Shown here piece by piece: positions 1 through 9,781 of a stretch of DNA of 64,000 nucleotides. A model generated the notes under the pieces. That model was not told the DNA's origin. It did no database searches and was given only the letters and a program-made list of their open reading frames with translations. Both the position numbers and the translations under genes were made by a program. The stretch comes from Vigna angularis (Eukaryota > Streptophyta > Magnoliopsida > Fabales > Fabaceae), in assembly GCF_016808095.1 (NCBI RefSeq), contig NC_068977.1, positions 25,383,364 to 25,447,363 on the forward strand, read 5' to 3'. The stretch's first letter is position 1; each line of letters begins with the position of its first letter.

Positions 1-1550
1 CTGGATGTCTTTCTTTGCTGGGGAACGCGAAGATAGCTGGACGTGGAGGTGGTGTTGTTGCAGCTGTCCGAGAGCTTCTCTTCCGTGTGCGTGATGGTGC
101 TGGAGCTGGACCAGCTACTGCTTCTCCCATTGTGCTCCTCCTTCAAACGTTGCCGCCCTTGCTGCCAAGACCGTGAAGCACCTTGCTGCTGGATGCTTGA
201 AATTGCTGTCATGGCTTTGCTGGACCATGACACCTCTTCTCCTCCACATAGTGGACGTCAAAGTGCTAGCCCTTCATGTGTGCATGCAGCGGTTGCTTCC
301 CTTCTTCCAGCTCTACTCTCATGTGCTCACCAAAGCTACGTCTTAATTGATTCTCCATGCTCATAGTGCAGCCATGGGCTTCAAAAACTGCTGGACTGGG
401 AAACTGGGAGAGGCGGCTGGAGCTTGAAGCTTGCTGGACTACACCCAAGCGCTGCTGCTTCTGCTTCTTGCCATGACCGTGGCTGCTTCTGGATGAGAGG
501 TCGTTGCTGCCGGATTCCTTCAACGTGGCCCTTCTTCTTCATGAGAATATTATTTTCTAAGTGATGAACGGATCTTGGCCGTGAGCTTCCTGGTGGCTGC
601 TGGTAGATACTGGATTGGCTCCTTTGGACGTGCTGGACTTCAGGTGCTACTGGTCCGTGGATTTCTTTCTCTGTTGCCAGCTGCTGGATGCATTGAAGGA
701 CCGAAAACTGCTTCTATTTTTGGTGGACAATCCATTCACTTCTTCCCAGCTGGAGTAAGAACGTGCACACCAATACTTTTCATTTTTGGAAGACGTAACA
801 GTACCCCTTTTTTGAATGTAGATTGATTTCATTTAAGTGGTGGTTGTTGTTCTCTTTCCGTGTAGATGTTTCTCTTCTCAAATGAAAAAAAAATCATTTT
901 CCAAGTGATGGATGGACCCCATAGGTTGAAACATGTTCCTTGTGATTTTCTCCAATTGCTTAGTCACGTTCCAGCTGCCAAAATAAGTTGTCCTATGTGT
1001 AATGGAAAATCTGCACATTAGCCAAAGTGAATGGACTGTAACACCACTTTTATTAATTCAATAAAAATTTAGCACTTCATTTTGGAGTTCCTCCCAACTA
1101 AACCGTGACTTTCAATAGGTGGTGGCTCCCACTTTCTAAGAAATTTCTCCATTTTGTCTTAGGCCGTGAATATTTTTCCAGAACAGCCTCCACTATAATG
1201 TTGTCTCCACAATATTAAAATAAAGGAAACATTGGTTGCCACTTCCAACGTACACACTCAATCATGGCCGTGAGATGCATTAGGAAACCATCAAAGAATT
1301 AAGTTGCTCTCTTCTACTCATTTAGCCAATTCGGTGCTCTTTCAAGTGTTCCAAAATATTATTCAATATTTTCCCTGCAATTACTTATACAAATAATTAG
1401 CTCAGATAATTCAAATTAGTTAAAATAAGAATTACTGGTTAATTTAAGCACAATTAGTAAAAACGGGAAAATACTTGACAATTAAGCACAATTCCCTGAT
1501 TAATTTTAGCACAATAAACTAAGTGAAATGTAAAAAATATTGATTCATCA
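1..1550 (-). mobile_element. Element A 3' LTR (cut by window start)
   Basis: Matches 8232-9781 essentially base for base. The one difference I noticed is C at 579 versus T at 8810. It ends in ATTCATCA, with the terminal CA at 1549-1550. On the element strand it is the 3' LTR. The segment just inside it (1551-1580) reads on the minus strand as an AAGTGTGG-type tract, the usual position of the polypurine tract in Athila/Tat elements. Open frames inside it, such as 43-366 and 575-826, occur identically in both LTR copies and are not treated as genes. Confidence 0.93.
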
Positions 1551-2879
1551 AAATAGACCACACTTAGTCTTTTGCACTCCTGGGCAAAATTAAGACTGAA
1601 ATCAGGGAATGGTTCAAAGGACTTTCAGGTCGGTGACACAAAACTCAGCAGACAGAAAAATAAAAATTCGCAAGAAAAATAAAAAGAATTTACATAGTTC
1701 TCAAGAATTCTGGGTAACGAAAAGAAATAGAAATTATCCAACACAAATCAATTAAAGCAGATACTTATAGAAATCTTCCAAGCAATTCAATACACGGAAA
1801 AATAATCAATCAGCTTAAGAGGTGATTTAAAAATAACAAAACCTCACAGATGCACTCACAGTGTTTCTCTCAAGTGTTTAAGGTAAATCAATGTCACTCA
1901 ATGCACTCAAGAAAGCAAACACAAGTAGACTTGGCAAGCTTCTAATATCAATACTTAAAACATATGCATGTTCAGATCTAAAGGTCTTTCAGGGTTGTAA
2001 TGGGGCCAAGGACAGGGGAGGATAAATTTGGATAAGTAGCTATAGCTCAGAAGAAATAGAGGTGCACTAGGAAAAAATGTAAACACAGTGAAATCTCACC
2101 GAAACCTCTAATTCAATCCTCTTCTCGACTCCATTATTCACAAAAATTATTTTTCAATTTTTTTTTCTTTTTCTCATCATTTTTTCTCATCCTGTCTTCT
2201 TGCTTTTTTTTTTTTTTTTATCACACAACAGGATATAAATTATCATTTCAAAACATGATGAGGAACCAACTAGCCAATTCATCAGAATTCCCAAGGAGAC
2301 CACACTTATTCACAAAATACTTCTATAGCTCCAGACTTTCCTAAGGTTAAGGTAATCATTTATTTTTCACTTAGGATCAGTGTACGAGCTTCAACACAAA
2401 GAAATATATACAGTATAGGCTCAAAGGGGTTATCAAAGGATAATAACAAGGTAGGCTTATTTGGCTAAAGAGGCTCAAGAACAAAAATGCCTTTATCACG
2501 TCTGAACATGCATATCAATCAAGTATATCAAAAAGAATCAAGCCAAGGCATATGTGCAAGCAATCAAGATACATATCACACACAAGAAAGAAAATTAAGT
2601 GGCTCAAATCTCACACAGGGTATTCGTCACAATCAAATCAACCTCTCAAACGTATAATCATCTTTCCAGGTAGAGAAAAGCAAGGATTACAATCTATAAG
2701 TAGTAAGTAAGTGAAGGAAAAATCTACAACTTAGATAATCCAGAAATCAAGAGAAAAATGTAAAATTTATTGCACACAAAACTGGATAAAAATAACTTAA
2801 AATAGAAAAAATTTAACACTCAAAAACAAAAAATGTAACACACAAACAAAACAAAGAAAATTCAGAATCTCTCCCAATA
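1551..2879 (-). other. Non-coding 3' region of element A
   Basis: 1.3 kb between the internal repeat copy and the 3' LTR. It is AT-rich, with T-rich stretches at 2155-2220, and has no open frame or protein similarity that I recognise on either strand. Confidence 0.6.
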
Positions 2880-3000
2880 AATAGACCACACTTAAATCAC
2901 ACAATGTCCTCAGTGTGTTACAAACATGTCATCAGCAATCAAAACAGTAAACATATCATGGACAAGTGCAATAAAAGTAAGAAAAATGGAAGAAATTTTC
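2880..3000. repeat. Post-gag module, copy 2 of an internal direct repeat
   Basis: AATAGACCACACTTAAATC, then AATGTCCTCAGTGTGTT and GCAATAAAAGTAAGAAAAA. It pairs with 5296-5415. Its first 16 bases also match the sequence just inside the 3' LTR (1552-1567, AATAGACCACACTTAG), so three related modules occur in the element. Confidence 0.65.
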
Positions 3001-3002
3001 AG

Positions 3003-3080
3003 TAACATCCATCAATAGATGTTATCAATGACATCCATCAGCAGATGTCTAAATCACCTAGCATCCATCAGTAGATGCTA
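3003..3080. repeat. Three tandem short hairpins with compensating base changes
   Basis: Three inverted repeats share the plan stem, 8-nt CATCAnnA loop, stem. The stems are TAACATC/GATGTTA (3003-3009/3018-3024), GACATC/GATGTC (3030-3035/3044-3049) and TAGCATC/GATGCTA (3059-3065/3074-3080). Where the 5' arm differs between copies, the 3' arm changes to keep pairing. Confidence 0.8.
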
Positions 3081-3091
3081 AATTTTATTTC

Positions 3092-3093
<2 letters not shown>

Positions 3094-3132
<39 letters not shown>
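3094..3132. repeat. Poly-T tract, 39 bases
   Basis: Uninterrupted T-run just after the hairpins and 80 bp before the antisense promoter. On the element strand it is poly-A. It could be a relic of a retrotransposed 3' end or slippage; no target duplication seen. The apparent lysine-rich frame across it is an artefact. Confidence 0.9.
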
Positions 3133-3133
<1 letters not shown>

Positions 3134-3213
3134 AAAAAGGAGAAGACCGGCACTGTGACAATAGTTTCGGTGGCAATGACCGGAACTGTTGCTACAGTGG
3201 AAAGAAATCTGGC

Positions 3214-3221
3214 TATAAATA
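3214..3221 (+). promoter_or_regulatory. TATA box of the antisense homeodomain gene
   Basis: GGCTATAAATAGGCC sits on the + strand, opposite to element transcription. About 25-35 bp downstream begins a CT-rich leader (3250-3330), typical of plant mRNA 5' ends. The preceding ~80 bp (3135-3210) is less AT-rich than the surroundings. Confidence 0.65.
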
Positions 3222-3417
3222 GGCCGCTCCTCCGCGTCGAGCGCCATTTCTAACTTCCCCACTCTCTCCCTAACTCTCTCTCTACTCCTCTCTACTCCTC
3301 TCTCTACTCCTCTCTCTTCTCCTCTGAGCGTCTGGAGCCTGCGCGGAGCCTCTGCCACCGCGCCTTCTGAAGAGTCTGAGATCAGCGAGGAGCTCCTCTG
3401 CCAGCCTACTACTCCAG

Positions 3418-4037
3418 GTAAGTCATCTGCACCTAGATCTACCTTTCTTTCTGCTTTCATTTACATTTTTCTTTCTTCTTGCACTTTCTCAGCTTTTCTC
3501 ACCCTCTCCCTTTTCCTGCTTTCTTGTATATTTTTTTTTCTTTCTTTTCTGCAATACTTGTCCTCTCCCCCTGCCCGATCTATCTTCTTTCTTCTCCTTT
3601 TCAATTTTTTTTTTCATTTTTCTGAAACTTAAAACACTTAAACGCATAAAACATAACTGTCAAAAACGTAAGGGGTATATAGGCTGGAAACCAGACGTTA
3701 ATCTCCCTTCGATTGAAGGTATTGCAGAGACAATCGGGTAGAACAACGCCACGTACCCCACTAAAAAAAAATAAAACACAGAAACTTAATATACAAGAAC
3801 AATATGGACAAGGACAACTGGACAACTGGACGTAGATCCGTTTAGGACCCTTTTGCAAGGACCGTGAAACAGATCTGAGACCAAATACAGAAACAATCAA
3901 AGACAGACAGGACAAATAAATCTATAAGGAAACAAGAACAAATAAAGAAAACACTCAACTAAGAATCTAATTTATTTATGCTTTTTTGCTTTTTTTTTCT
4001 TTTTATATTTTTTTTTTATGTTTAAGAAAACTAGCAG
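3418..4037 (+). other. Predicted 5'UTR intron of the antisense homeodomain gene
   Basis: The donor CCAG|GTAAGT at 3417/3418 is a full plant consensus. The acceptor is CTAGCAG ending at 4037 (or CTAG ending at 4034), preceded by a long T-rich tract. The first exon, about 3246-3417, contains no ATG that I can see, so it would be leader only. A leader intron would separate the promoter from the coding exons by ~0.6 kb. Confidence 0.55.
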
Positions 4038-4044
4038 AGGAAAG

Positions 4045-4592
4045 ATGACGAGCGAGATGGAATCAGAGAGATACACCAGTCAGCGGTGGCGTCCTACCGA
4101 AGATCAGACCCAGATGATGACCAGAATCTACAACTTTGGGGTCACACACCCAAGCCGAGCGCAAGTCGTCGAGATCACGTCTCGACTAAGGACCTTCGGA
4201 GATGCCAGCGAATACAACGTGCACTGGTGGTTCAACAACCACGGCAATCGGGTCAGGCGCTGGCAAGCAGAGATAGACCCCACTGGCACTCAGTTTTCAC
4301 AACTGCCGCTATATATGTACGGTAAGACTCTGATCAAATCTCCATTTTTATTGATTTTTTCCTTTCCTCTACTATTATTAACACAATTTTTTTTTTGTTG
4401 AAAGAATACGACTGGGTGATAATGAGGGCACCGAGGCTGCTGAATCTGTTTCCCGTTCCGATCATCATTGACGATGATAGAGATGAGAGACAAATCCCTC
4501 CACCCATGCTTCTCACATTCCGAACCAGAGCTCCCTCAACGGAGCTCTCCCTTAGACCACCACAACCAGCTCGAGAATTCTTCCAGTTTTAG
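4045..4592 (+). CDS. Antisense WUSCHEL-type (WOX) homeodomain protein inside element A, 2 coding exons
   Basis: Predicted DNA-binding transcription regulator of 154 aa, exons 4045-4321 and 4405-4592. The intron of 83 bp starts GTAAG and ends GAAAG, and joins a split codon in frame. Residues 12-76 align with the WOX homeodomain: TSQRWRPT at the start, HPSRAQVVEITSRLRTFG over helices 1-2, and NVHWWFNNHGNRVRR for helix 3, where WF and N (homeobox positions 48, 49, 51) are kept. WOX family members usually read NVFYWFQNHKARER here. Residues 104-111 read LLNLFPVP, close to the WUS box (TLxLFPxx). TELSL at 138-142 resembles an EAR repressor motif. The ATG at 4018 is in frame but lies before a plausible splice acceptor, so 4045 is chosen. 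It runs antisense to gag and is not part of the retrotransposon polyprotein. Homology is read by eye; expression is unknown. Confidence 0.75.
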
Positions 4593-4822
4593 TGTTTTAT
4601 GTTTTTTTTTTTTTATATGTTTTTGCTGGCCGAGTGTGGCCAGAATAAGGGCTGTAATATGAACACTTATATTTTTGTTGTTTTTGTTTTTTATGTTTTT
4701 ATTTATTATGGTGTGTAATATTAACGATCAGAAATGATCGAACAACTTTATTTATGTTTTTATGTATTTTATTTTAATTATCAATGTAAGACAGAATGTT
4801 TTCTGCAAATTTGGTAAGTTTC

Positions 4823-4828
4823 AATAAA
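4823..4828 (+). terminator. AATAAA poly(A) signal downstream of the homeodomain gene
   Basis: TTTCAATAAATGC lies 230 bp past the stop codon, after T-rich and TGTA-containing 3' UTR-like sequence. Weaker AATAAG (4644) is an alternative. Confidence 0.4.
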
Positions 4829-5295
4829 TGCACTCAGATAGTTTCTCTGCTCAAACTTCACCTCTGCCCCATTACTACAACTTGTATTTTTATTTTTTTT
4901 ATATTTTTTTTTATTTTTTAACAAAAACTAAATAAATAAATAAAAAAAACAGAACACACATTAACGAAACAAAAGACCTAATACATAATTAAACTATAAA
5001 AGCGGATAAAACACATATGTCAAAAACAGCAAACAAAGAACATATTTACAAAACATACATTAACAAAATAACAGACTTGAAACAAAACACAAATTTTTTT
5101 TTTTTTTTAAAGATAATAATTCGTAAACTAAGAAATAAATACACATATTAGAATAAAGATTTGATACGCTTAAAACAAAATATTTTATCACAAAGATTTT
5201 TTTTTTTTTTTAAATTTTTTTTTTTTTAAGATAACAATTCGAAAACTAAAAAGAAAAGGTAAAACAAACTTAAAAGAAAAACAAAATGCAGACTC

Positions 5296-5415
5296 TTCCC
5301 CAGACCACACTTAAACTACAATGTCCTAAACGTGTTCTAAGCATAAGATCATCAATTAAAACACTAAACAGATAAAGGACAAATGCAATAAAAGTAGGAA
5401 AACGGGGAAGAAAGA
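5296..5415. repeat. Post-gag module, copy 1 of an internal direct repeat
   Basis: CAGACCACACTTAAACTAC is followed by AATGTCCTAAACGTGTTC and, further on, GCAATAAAAGTAGGAAAA. It resembles 2882-2995 over roughly 110 bp at my eye estimate of about 70 percent. On the element strand both copies contain TTTAAGTGTGGTCT, the kind of sequence that normally precedes the polypurine tract in Athila-like elements. The two copies bracket the antisense homeodomain gene. Confidence 0.65.
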
Positions 5416-5433
5416 AAAAGAAAACTCCTCTGG

Positions 5434-6966
5434 TCAGGGTGGCAGTTGCCAATTTTGGATTTGTAGGGAGATGTTCTTCTCTTCAGGATCCAGCATTAAA
5501 TTGTTGAGGACGAACTGCTTCATCCTCCAAATCTGATCAAGCAGGGAAATATCCTCCACCGCCGGATCTAAGCAGCAAATATTGTTTCTGAGCAGATTCA
5601 GTAGGTGCCTTTTGATCTTCGAACTGTTGTATGTACTGGCACCTTTGTCTTCCAGCGTGGGTGCATGCTGATCAAATTTATATGTACCTCCTGCAATATG
5701 GTTAGTGCAAAATGGTTCCACAGAAATATCATGCAGGGGTATAACACCCAATCCCAATTCATCATACTGAGCCTTAGATACAACCTCATAACATGAATCC
5801 GTTTCAAATGTACAAACAATATCTATAACAGGTTCAGATTCATGTTCAGTGCATGGAGAACAAATATTTGGATCTGATAACACAAAATTATTCTCATCAT
5901 GCATAGAGGGAAAATTAAAATCATGCTCAGCAACAATATAATTATCCGCATACATATCAACAGCATAATTATTAACATAATCATGAATAGCATAATCATA
6001 CTGAGGTATGCTTACCTCCACTTCCTTGAAGATTGGTAAAGTAGTGGAGGATGAAAGTAGTCTACGTGTCTCAACATTACTGCTTATTCTTGCCTGGGTC
6101 TCAAAATGTTCGTCAGCCTCTTCAGGTGCAAGAGTGGGAACATAAGATGATGTGAAAGTAGGTGGTGTAGTGAACACGTGACTCTGGTTCTCATCTCCTA
6201 TGTTGATGGCCATCTGCCCCATTTGATCACTCAAAATCTGCATGGCAGCTTGAGTTTCCTGTTGAATCTTCATGCTTTCTTGCTTGAACTGAATGCTCTG
6301 CATGGTCATCTGCTCTAATAACTCCTTCAATGTAGGTTCAGAAGTTGAAGGCTGAGGAGTTGTTTGGGCAGAAGCATTATACTGCTGACTCTGATATTGC
6401 TGGACTGGTGGAGGCATGAAAGGACTCTGGAATGGTGGTTCTTGATAATGATCTTGTGGGGCATCGTACCATTCGTTGTTAAGATTGTTCCACTCAGGAT
6501 CGTTGATGTATCCATACTGCTCAGGGGAGAATTTGCTCACAAACTGAAGCTCAAGATATCCCCAATCGGTAACGGATCCTAGAGGAAGAGAGTCTTGCCA
6601 ATCCTTAGCTGCTCCTTGTAATGAGTGCGGAAATGCCCTCAAGAAAATGTGATCAAGAGGGACATGTGGAGGCTTCATTGAAGAGCAAATGTTGTGGAAC
6701 TCCTCCAAATGTCTATGTGGGCATTCTCCAGCAAAACCATGAAACTTAGGGAGCAGATATATCAGTCCAGTGCTAAGAACACAATAAAAATCATCCTTTG
6801 TAGGTGGGACCGGCTCACGAGGAGTGAGCTCAAGAAATTGAGGATGATCCATATTTTTCTCAGTATTAAAATCAGCACAAAAATCAGAGTAATATGCAGA
6901 AAGAGAATCATAATTACAGGCACTCGCAGAATAAGCACTATTCACATAATTAAAATAGGTAGACAT
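5434..6966 (-). CDS. Gag-like protein of element A (510 aa, intact)
   Basis: Structural protein expected to package the element RNA. The N-terminal third (about residues 70-150) has the Athila/Tat gag signature: FAGECPHRHLEEFHNICSS, then a valine-proline segment, an AFPHSL-type motif and AAKDWQDSLP. The usual central gag block is missing. The frame jumps from FSPEQYG to a Q/P-rich stretch and a QMTMQSIQFKQ / QILSDQMGQM helix, which in relatives lies near the gag C-terminus. The remaining ~230 residues are acidic and I do not recognise them. No zinc knuckle and no DSG/DTG protease motif are present. Start is the first ATG of the frame. An uninterrupted 510-codon frame fits the near-identical LTRs and a recent transposition. 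Confidence 0.85.
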   Translation of the reverse strand: MSTYFNYVNSAYSASACNYDSLSAYYSDFCADFNTEKNMDHPQFLELTPREPVPPTKDDFYCVLSTGLIYLLPKFHGFAGECPHRHLEEFHNICSSMKPPHVPLDHIFLRAFPHSLQGAAKDWQDSLPLGSVTDWGYLELQFVSKFSPEQYGYINDPEWNNLNNEWYDAPQDHYQEPPFQSPFMPPPVQQYQSQQYNASAQTTPQPSTSEPTLKELLEQMTMQSIQFKQESMKIQQETQAAMQILSDQMGQMAINIGDENQSHVFTTPPTFTSSYVPTLAPEEADEHFETQARISSNVETRRLLSSSTTLPIFKEVEVSIPQYDYAIHDYVNNYAVDMYADNYIVAEHDFNFPSMHDENNFVLSDPNICSPCTEHESEPVIDIVCTFETDSCYEVVSKAQYDELGLGVIPLHDISVEPFCTNHIAGGTYKFDQHAPTLEDKGASTYNSSKIKRHLLNLLRNNICCLDPAVEDISLLDQIWRMKQFVLNNLMLDPEEKNISLQIQNWQLPP

Positions 6967-7373
6967 GAAAAATAAAAATAAAAACTAAAAACTAAAAATT
7001 ACGAAACAGATAGAACAAAACACATTTATACATGCTACAAGCACACACAAGACAGAACATCAATAGTAAAAAATTTTAATTAAAATTTTTCTTTTTGTTT
7101 TTTTTAATTTTTTTTTTAATAATTTTTTTTTAATTACAACTAAATACAGCACATAGCACAATTAAACACATATATACACAATATATATTAACACAATAAA
7201 AATCTAAAAAAAAAAAAAAAAAAAAAAACCTAGAACTGAAGTGACAACGCCGCCAAAATTTGCTGAAGGTGTCGTTGTCGCCTACAAAAATATACAAGAC
7301 AAAACACACAAAACAAACATATTAACAGAACAAAACTTTATACAACAAAAATCTAAAACCAAACCTCCATTGG
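6967..7373 (-). other. Untranslated leader of element A
   Basis: Lies between the primer site and the gag start. It is AT-rich with an A-run at 7207-7228 on the + strand and no open frame of note. Its first ~150 bp (7229-7373) match 13803-13950 in element C, which marks both as one family. Confidence 0.7.
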
Positions 7374-7391
7374 TCCCCGGCAATGGCGCCA
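7374..7391 (-). other. Primer binding site, tRNA-Asp type (element A)
   Basis: The minus strand reads TGGCGCCATTGCCGGGGA. This is complementary to the 3' end of plant tRNA-Asp apart from one base (ATT where the tRNA complement has GTT). Its place immediately inside the LTR fixes the element as minus-strand. Confidence 0.9.
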
Positions 7392-7396
7392 AAATT

Positions 7397-9781
7397 TGAT
7401 ACGACTGTCGCGGTCATACAAATTTTATACAACAAAATTAATGCAGTACAGTGCTAGGAAGTGACTCCTAGGTCGTCTCTCGAGGACCAAATTTGGTGGT
7501 TCAGTCTCAGATCTAACACGCAGGGGGGGTTGTGGATGTTTTGTGCGGTAATTAAAATTAAAAGTGAAAATTAAACACAACTGAATTTAAAAACACTGAA
7601 ATAAATTTCAAAGACTATAAAACCAAACGGTAAATATGCAGAAACGGTAAAATTTAACAGTAAAAATAACAGCATTTTCAAAATAAAATTTATCAAACAT
7701 TCAACATTAAATTAAAATGACTGGAAAGTGAAGATAAAAATCAAATGATAAAACTGTTTCAATAACACAATACACCTTCAGAAATAAAAAAAACTACATT
7801 GCACTGTTGGAAAATAAAAATTAAGAGAGTTTGCTACTAGAAATGGAAAAGGAAAAAAAAAGCCTCTTCCAAACCGTGAGTTTTACTAACTACTCCTGAA
7901 ATCTAATACTAAATTCTACTCGGGGTTGTTCCTTGTTCCTTCTCTGCCTGCTGCTTCATTTTATAGCCAAAGCTCAGAACAACTCCCATAGGATGCTCTC
8001 TCATTCAACTTGGTTCCTTGCACAAATTTCTGAGCAATAGCTTCTTGCCCGTGAGAAAAAAAGGTGAGGGCCCCTTCATTTTTTTTGCACCTACTCTTGT
8101 CATCTTGTTCACCACTTTGCCGTGAACATTCTTCTTTTACGAAAATGGTTTTCATGGCTCCCATTCCAAGTTGTGGGCTCCTTTCTCCATTCATTCTACT
8201 TCCATCAGATCGTGTTTGTGGCTGCTCAAAGCTGGATGTCTTTCTTTGCTGGGGAACGCGAAGATAGCTGGACGTGGAGGTGGTGTTGTTGCAGCTGTCC
8301 GAGAGCTTCTCTTCCGTGTGCGTGATGGTGCTGGAGCTGGACCAGCTACTGCTTCTCCCATTGTGCTCCTCCTTCAAACGTTGCCGCCCTTGCTGCCAAG
8401 ACCGTGAAGCACCTTGCTGCTGGATGCTTGAAATTGCTGTCATGGCTTTGCTGGACCATGACACCTCTTCTCCTCCACATAGTGGACGTCAAAGTGCTAG
8501 CCCTTCATGTGTGCATGCAGCGGTTGCTTCCCTTCTTCCAGCTCTACTCTCATGTGCTCACCAAAGCTACGTCTTAATTGATTCTCCATGCTCATAGTGC
8601 AGCCATGGGCTTCAAAAACTGCTGGACTGGGAAACTGGGAGAGGCGGCTGGAGCTTGAAGCTTGCTGGACTACACCCAAGCGCTGCTGCTTCTGCTTCTT
8701 GCCATGACCGTGGCTGCTTCTGGATGAGAGGTCGTTGCTGCCGGATTCCTTCAACGTGGCCCTTCTTCTTCATGAGAATATTATTTTCTAAGTGATGAAC
8801 GGATCTTGGTCGTGAGCTTCCTGGTGGCTGCTGGTAGATACTGGATTGGCTCCTTTGGACGTGCTGGACTTCAGGTGCTACTGGTCCGTGGATTTCTTTC
8901 TCTGTTGCCAGCTGCTGGATGCATTGAAGGACCGAAAACTGCTTCTATTTTTGGTGGACAATCCATTCACTTCTTCCCAGCTGGAGTAAGAACGTGCACA
9001 CCAATACTTTTCATTTTTGGAAGACGTAACAGTACCCCTTTTTTGAATGTAGATTGATTTCATTTAAGTGGTGGTTGTTGTTCTCTTTCCGTGTAGATGT
9101 TTCTCTTCTCAAATGAAAAAAAAATCATTTTCCAAGTGATGGATGGACCCCATAGGTTGAAACATGTTCCTTGTGATTTTCTCCAATTGCTTAGTCACGT
9201 TCCAGCTGCCAAAATAAGTTGTCCTATGTGTAATGGAAAATCTGCACATTAGCCAAAGTGAATGGACTGTAACACCACTTTTATTAATTCAATAAAAATT
9301 TAGCACTTCATTTTGGAGTTCCTCCCAACTAAACCGTGACTTTCAATAGGTGGTGGCTCCCACTTTCTAAGAAATTTCTCCATTTTGTCTTAGGCCGTGA
9401 ATATTTTTCCAGAACAGCCTCCACTATAATGTTGTCTCCACAATATTAAAATAAAGGAAACATTGGTTGCCACTTCCAACGTACACACTCAATCATGGCC
9501 GTGAGATGCATTAGGAAACCATCAAAGAATTAAGTTGCTCTCTTCTACTCATTTAGCCAATTCGGTGCTCTTTCAAGTGTTCCAAAATATTATTCAATAT
9601 TTTCCCTGCAATTACTTATACAAATAATTAGCTCAGATAATTCAAATTAGTTAAAATAAGAATTACTGGTTAATTTAAGCACAATTAGTAAAAACGGGAA
9701 AATACTTGACAATTAAGCACAATTCCCTGATTAATTTTAGCACAATAAACTAAGTGAAATGTAAAAAATATTGATTCATCA
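7397..9781 (-). mobile_element. Element A 5' LTR (complete, 2385 bp)
   Basis: Starts TGATACGAC and ends TTCATCA on the + strand, with TG/CA termini and a 4-bp TGAT/ATCA inverted repeat. The primer site lies 5 bp inside its left edge. A TATA box for the minus strand sits at 7959-7965, so most of the LTR to its right is U3. The U3 contains repeated CCGTGA motifs, all on the + strand. Confidence 0.95.
7957..7966 (-). promoter_or_regulatory. TATA box of element A LTR
   Basis: The minus strand reads CTATAAAATG. It lies about 560 bp from the inner LTR end. The equivalent motif is present in related LTR C at 14572-14578, in the same sequence context (GGCTATAAAATG). Confidence 0.7.

Larger units (their letters stand above)
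1..9781 (-). mobile_element. Element A: young non-autonomous Ty3/gypsy LTR retrotransposon
   Basis: Two direct repeats with a constant offset of 8231 bp (1-1550 and 8232-9781) flank an internal region. The full right LTR is 7397-9781, so the left LTR should begin about 834 bp before the window. On the minus strand the order is 5' LTR, tRNA-Asp primer site, untranslated leader, gag-like ORF, an antisense accessory gene block, and 3' LTR. No protease, reverse transcriptase, RNase H or integrase is visible, so movement would need enzymes from a related element. The gag and primer site point to the Athila/Tat side of plant gypsy elements (family knowledge, not tested by alignment). The target duplication cannot be checked because the left end lies outside the window. 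Confidence 0.9.

Noticed and set aside
43..832. Open frames in the element A LTR, duplicated at 8274-9063
   Set aside because: They lie in U3 of an LTR, show no protein family, and are repeated only because the LTR is repeated.
3068..3460. 130-aa minus-strand frame ending in a lysine run
   Set aside because: It reads through the poly-T tract and the leader of the antisense gene; no domain, and the lysines are a homopolymer artefact.
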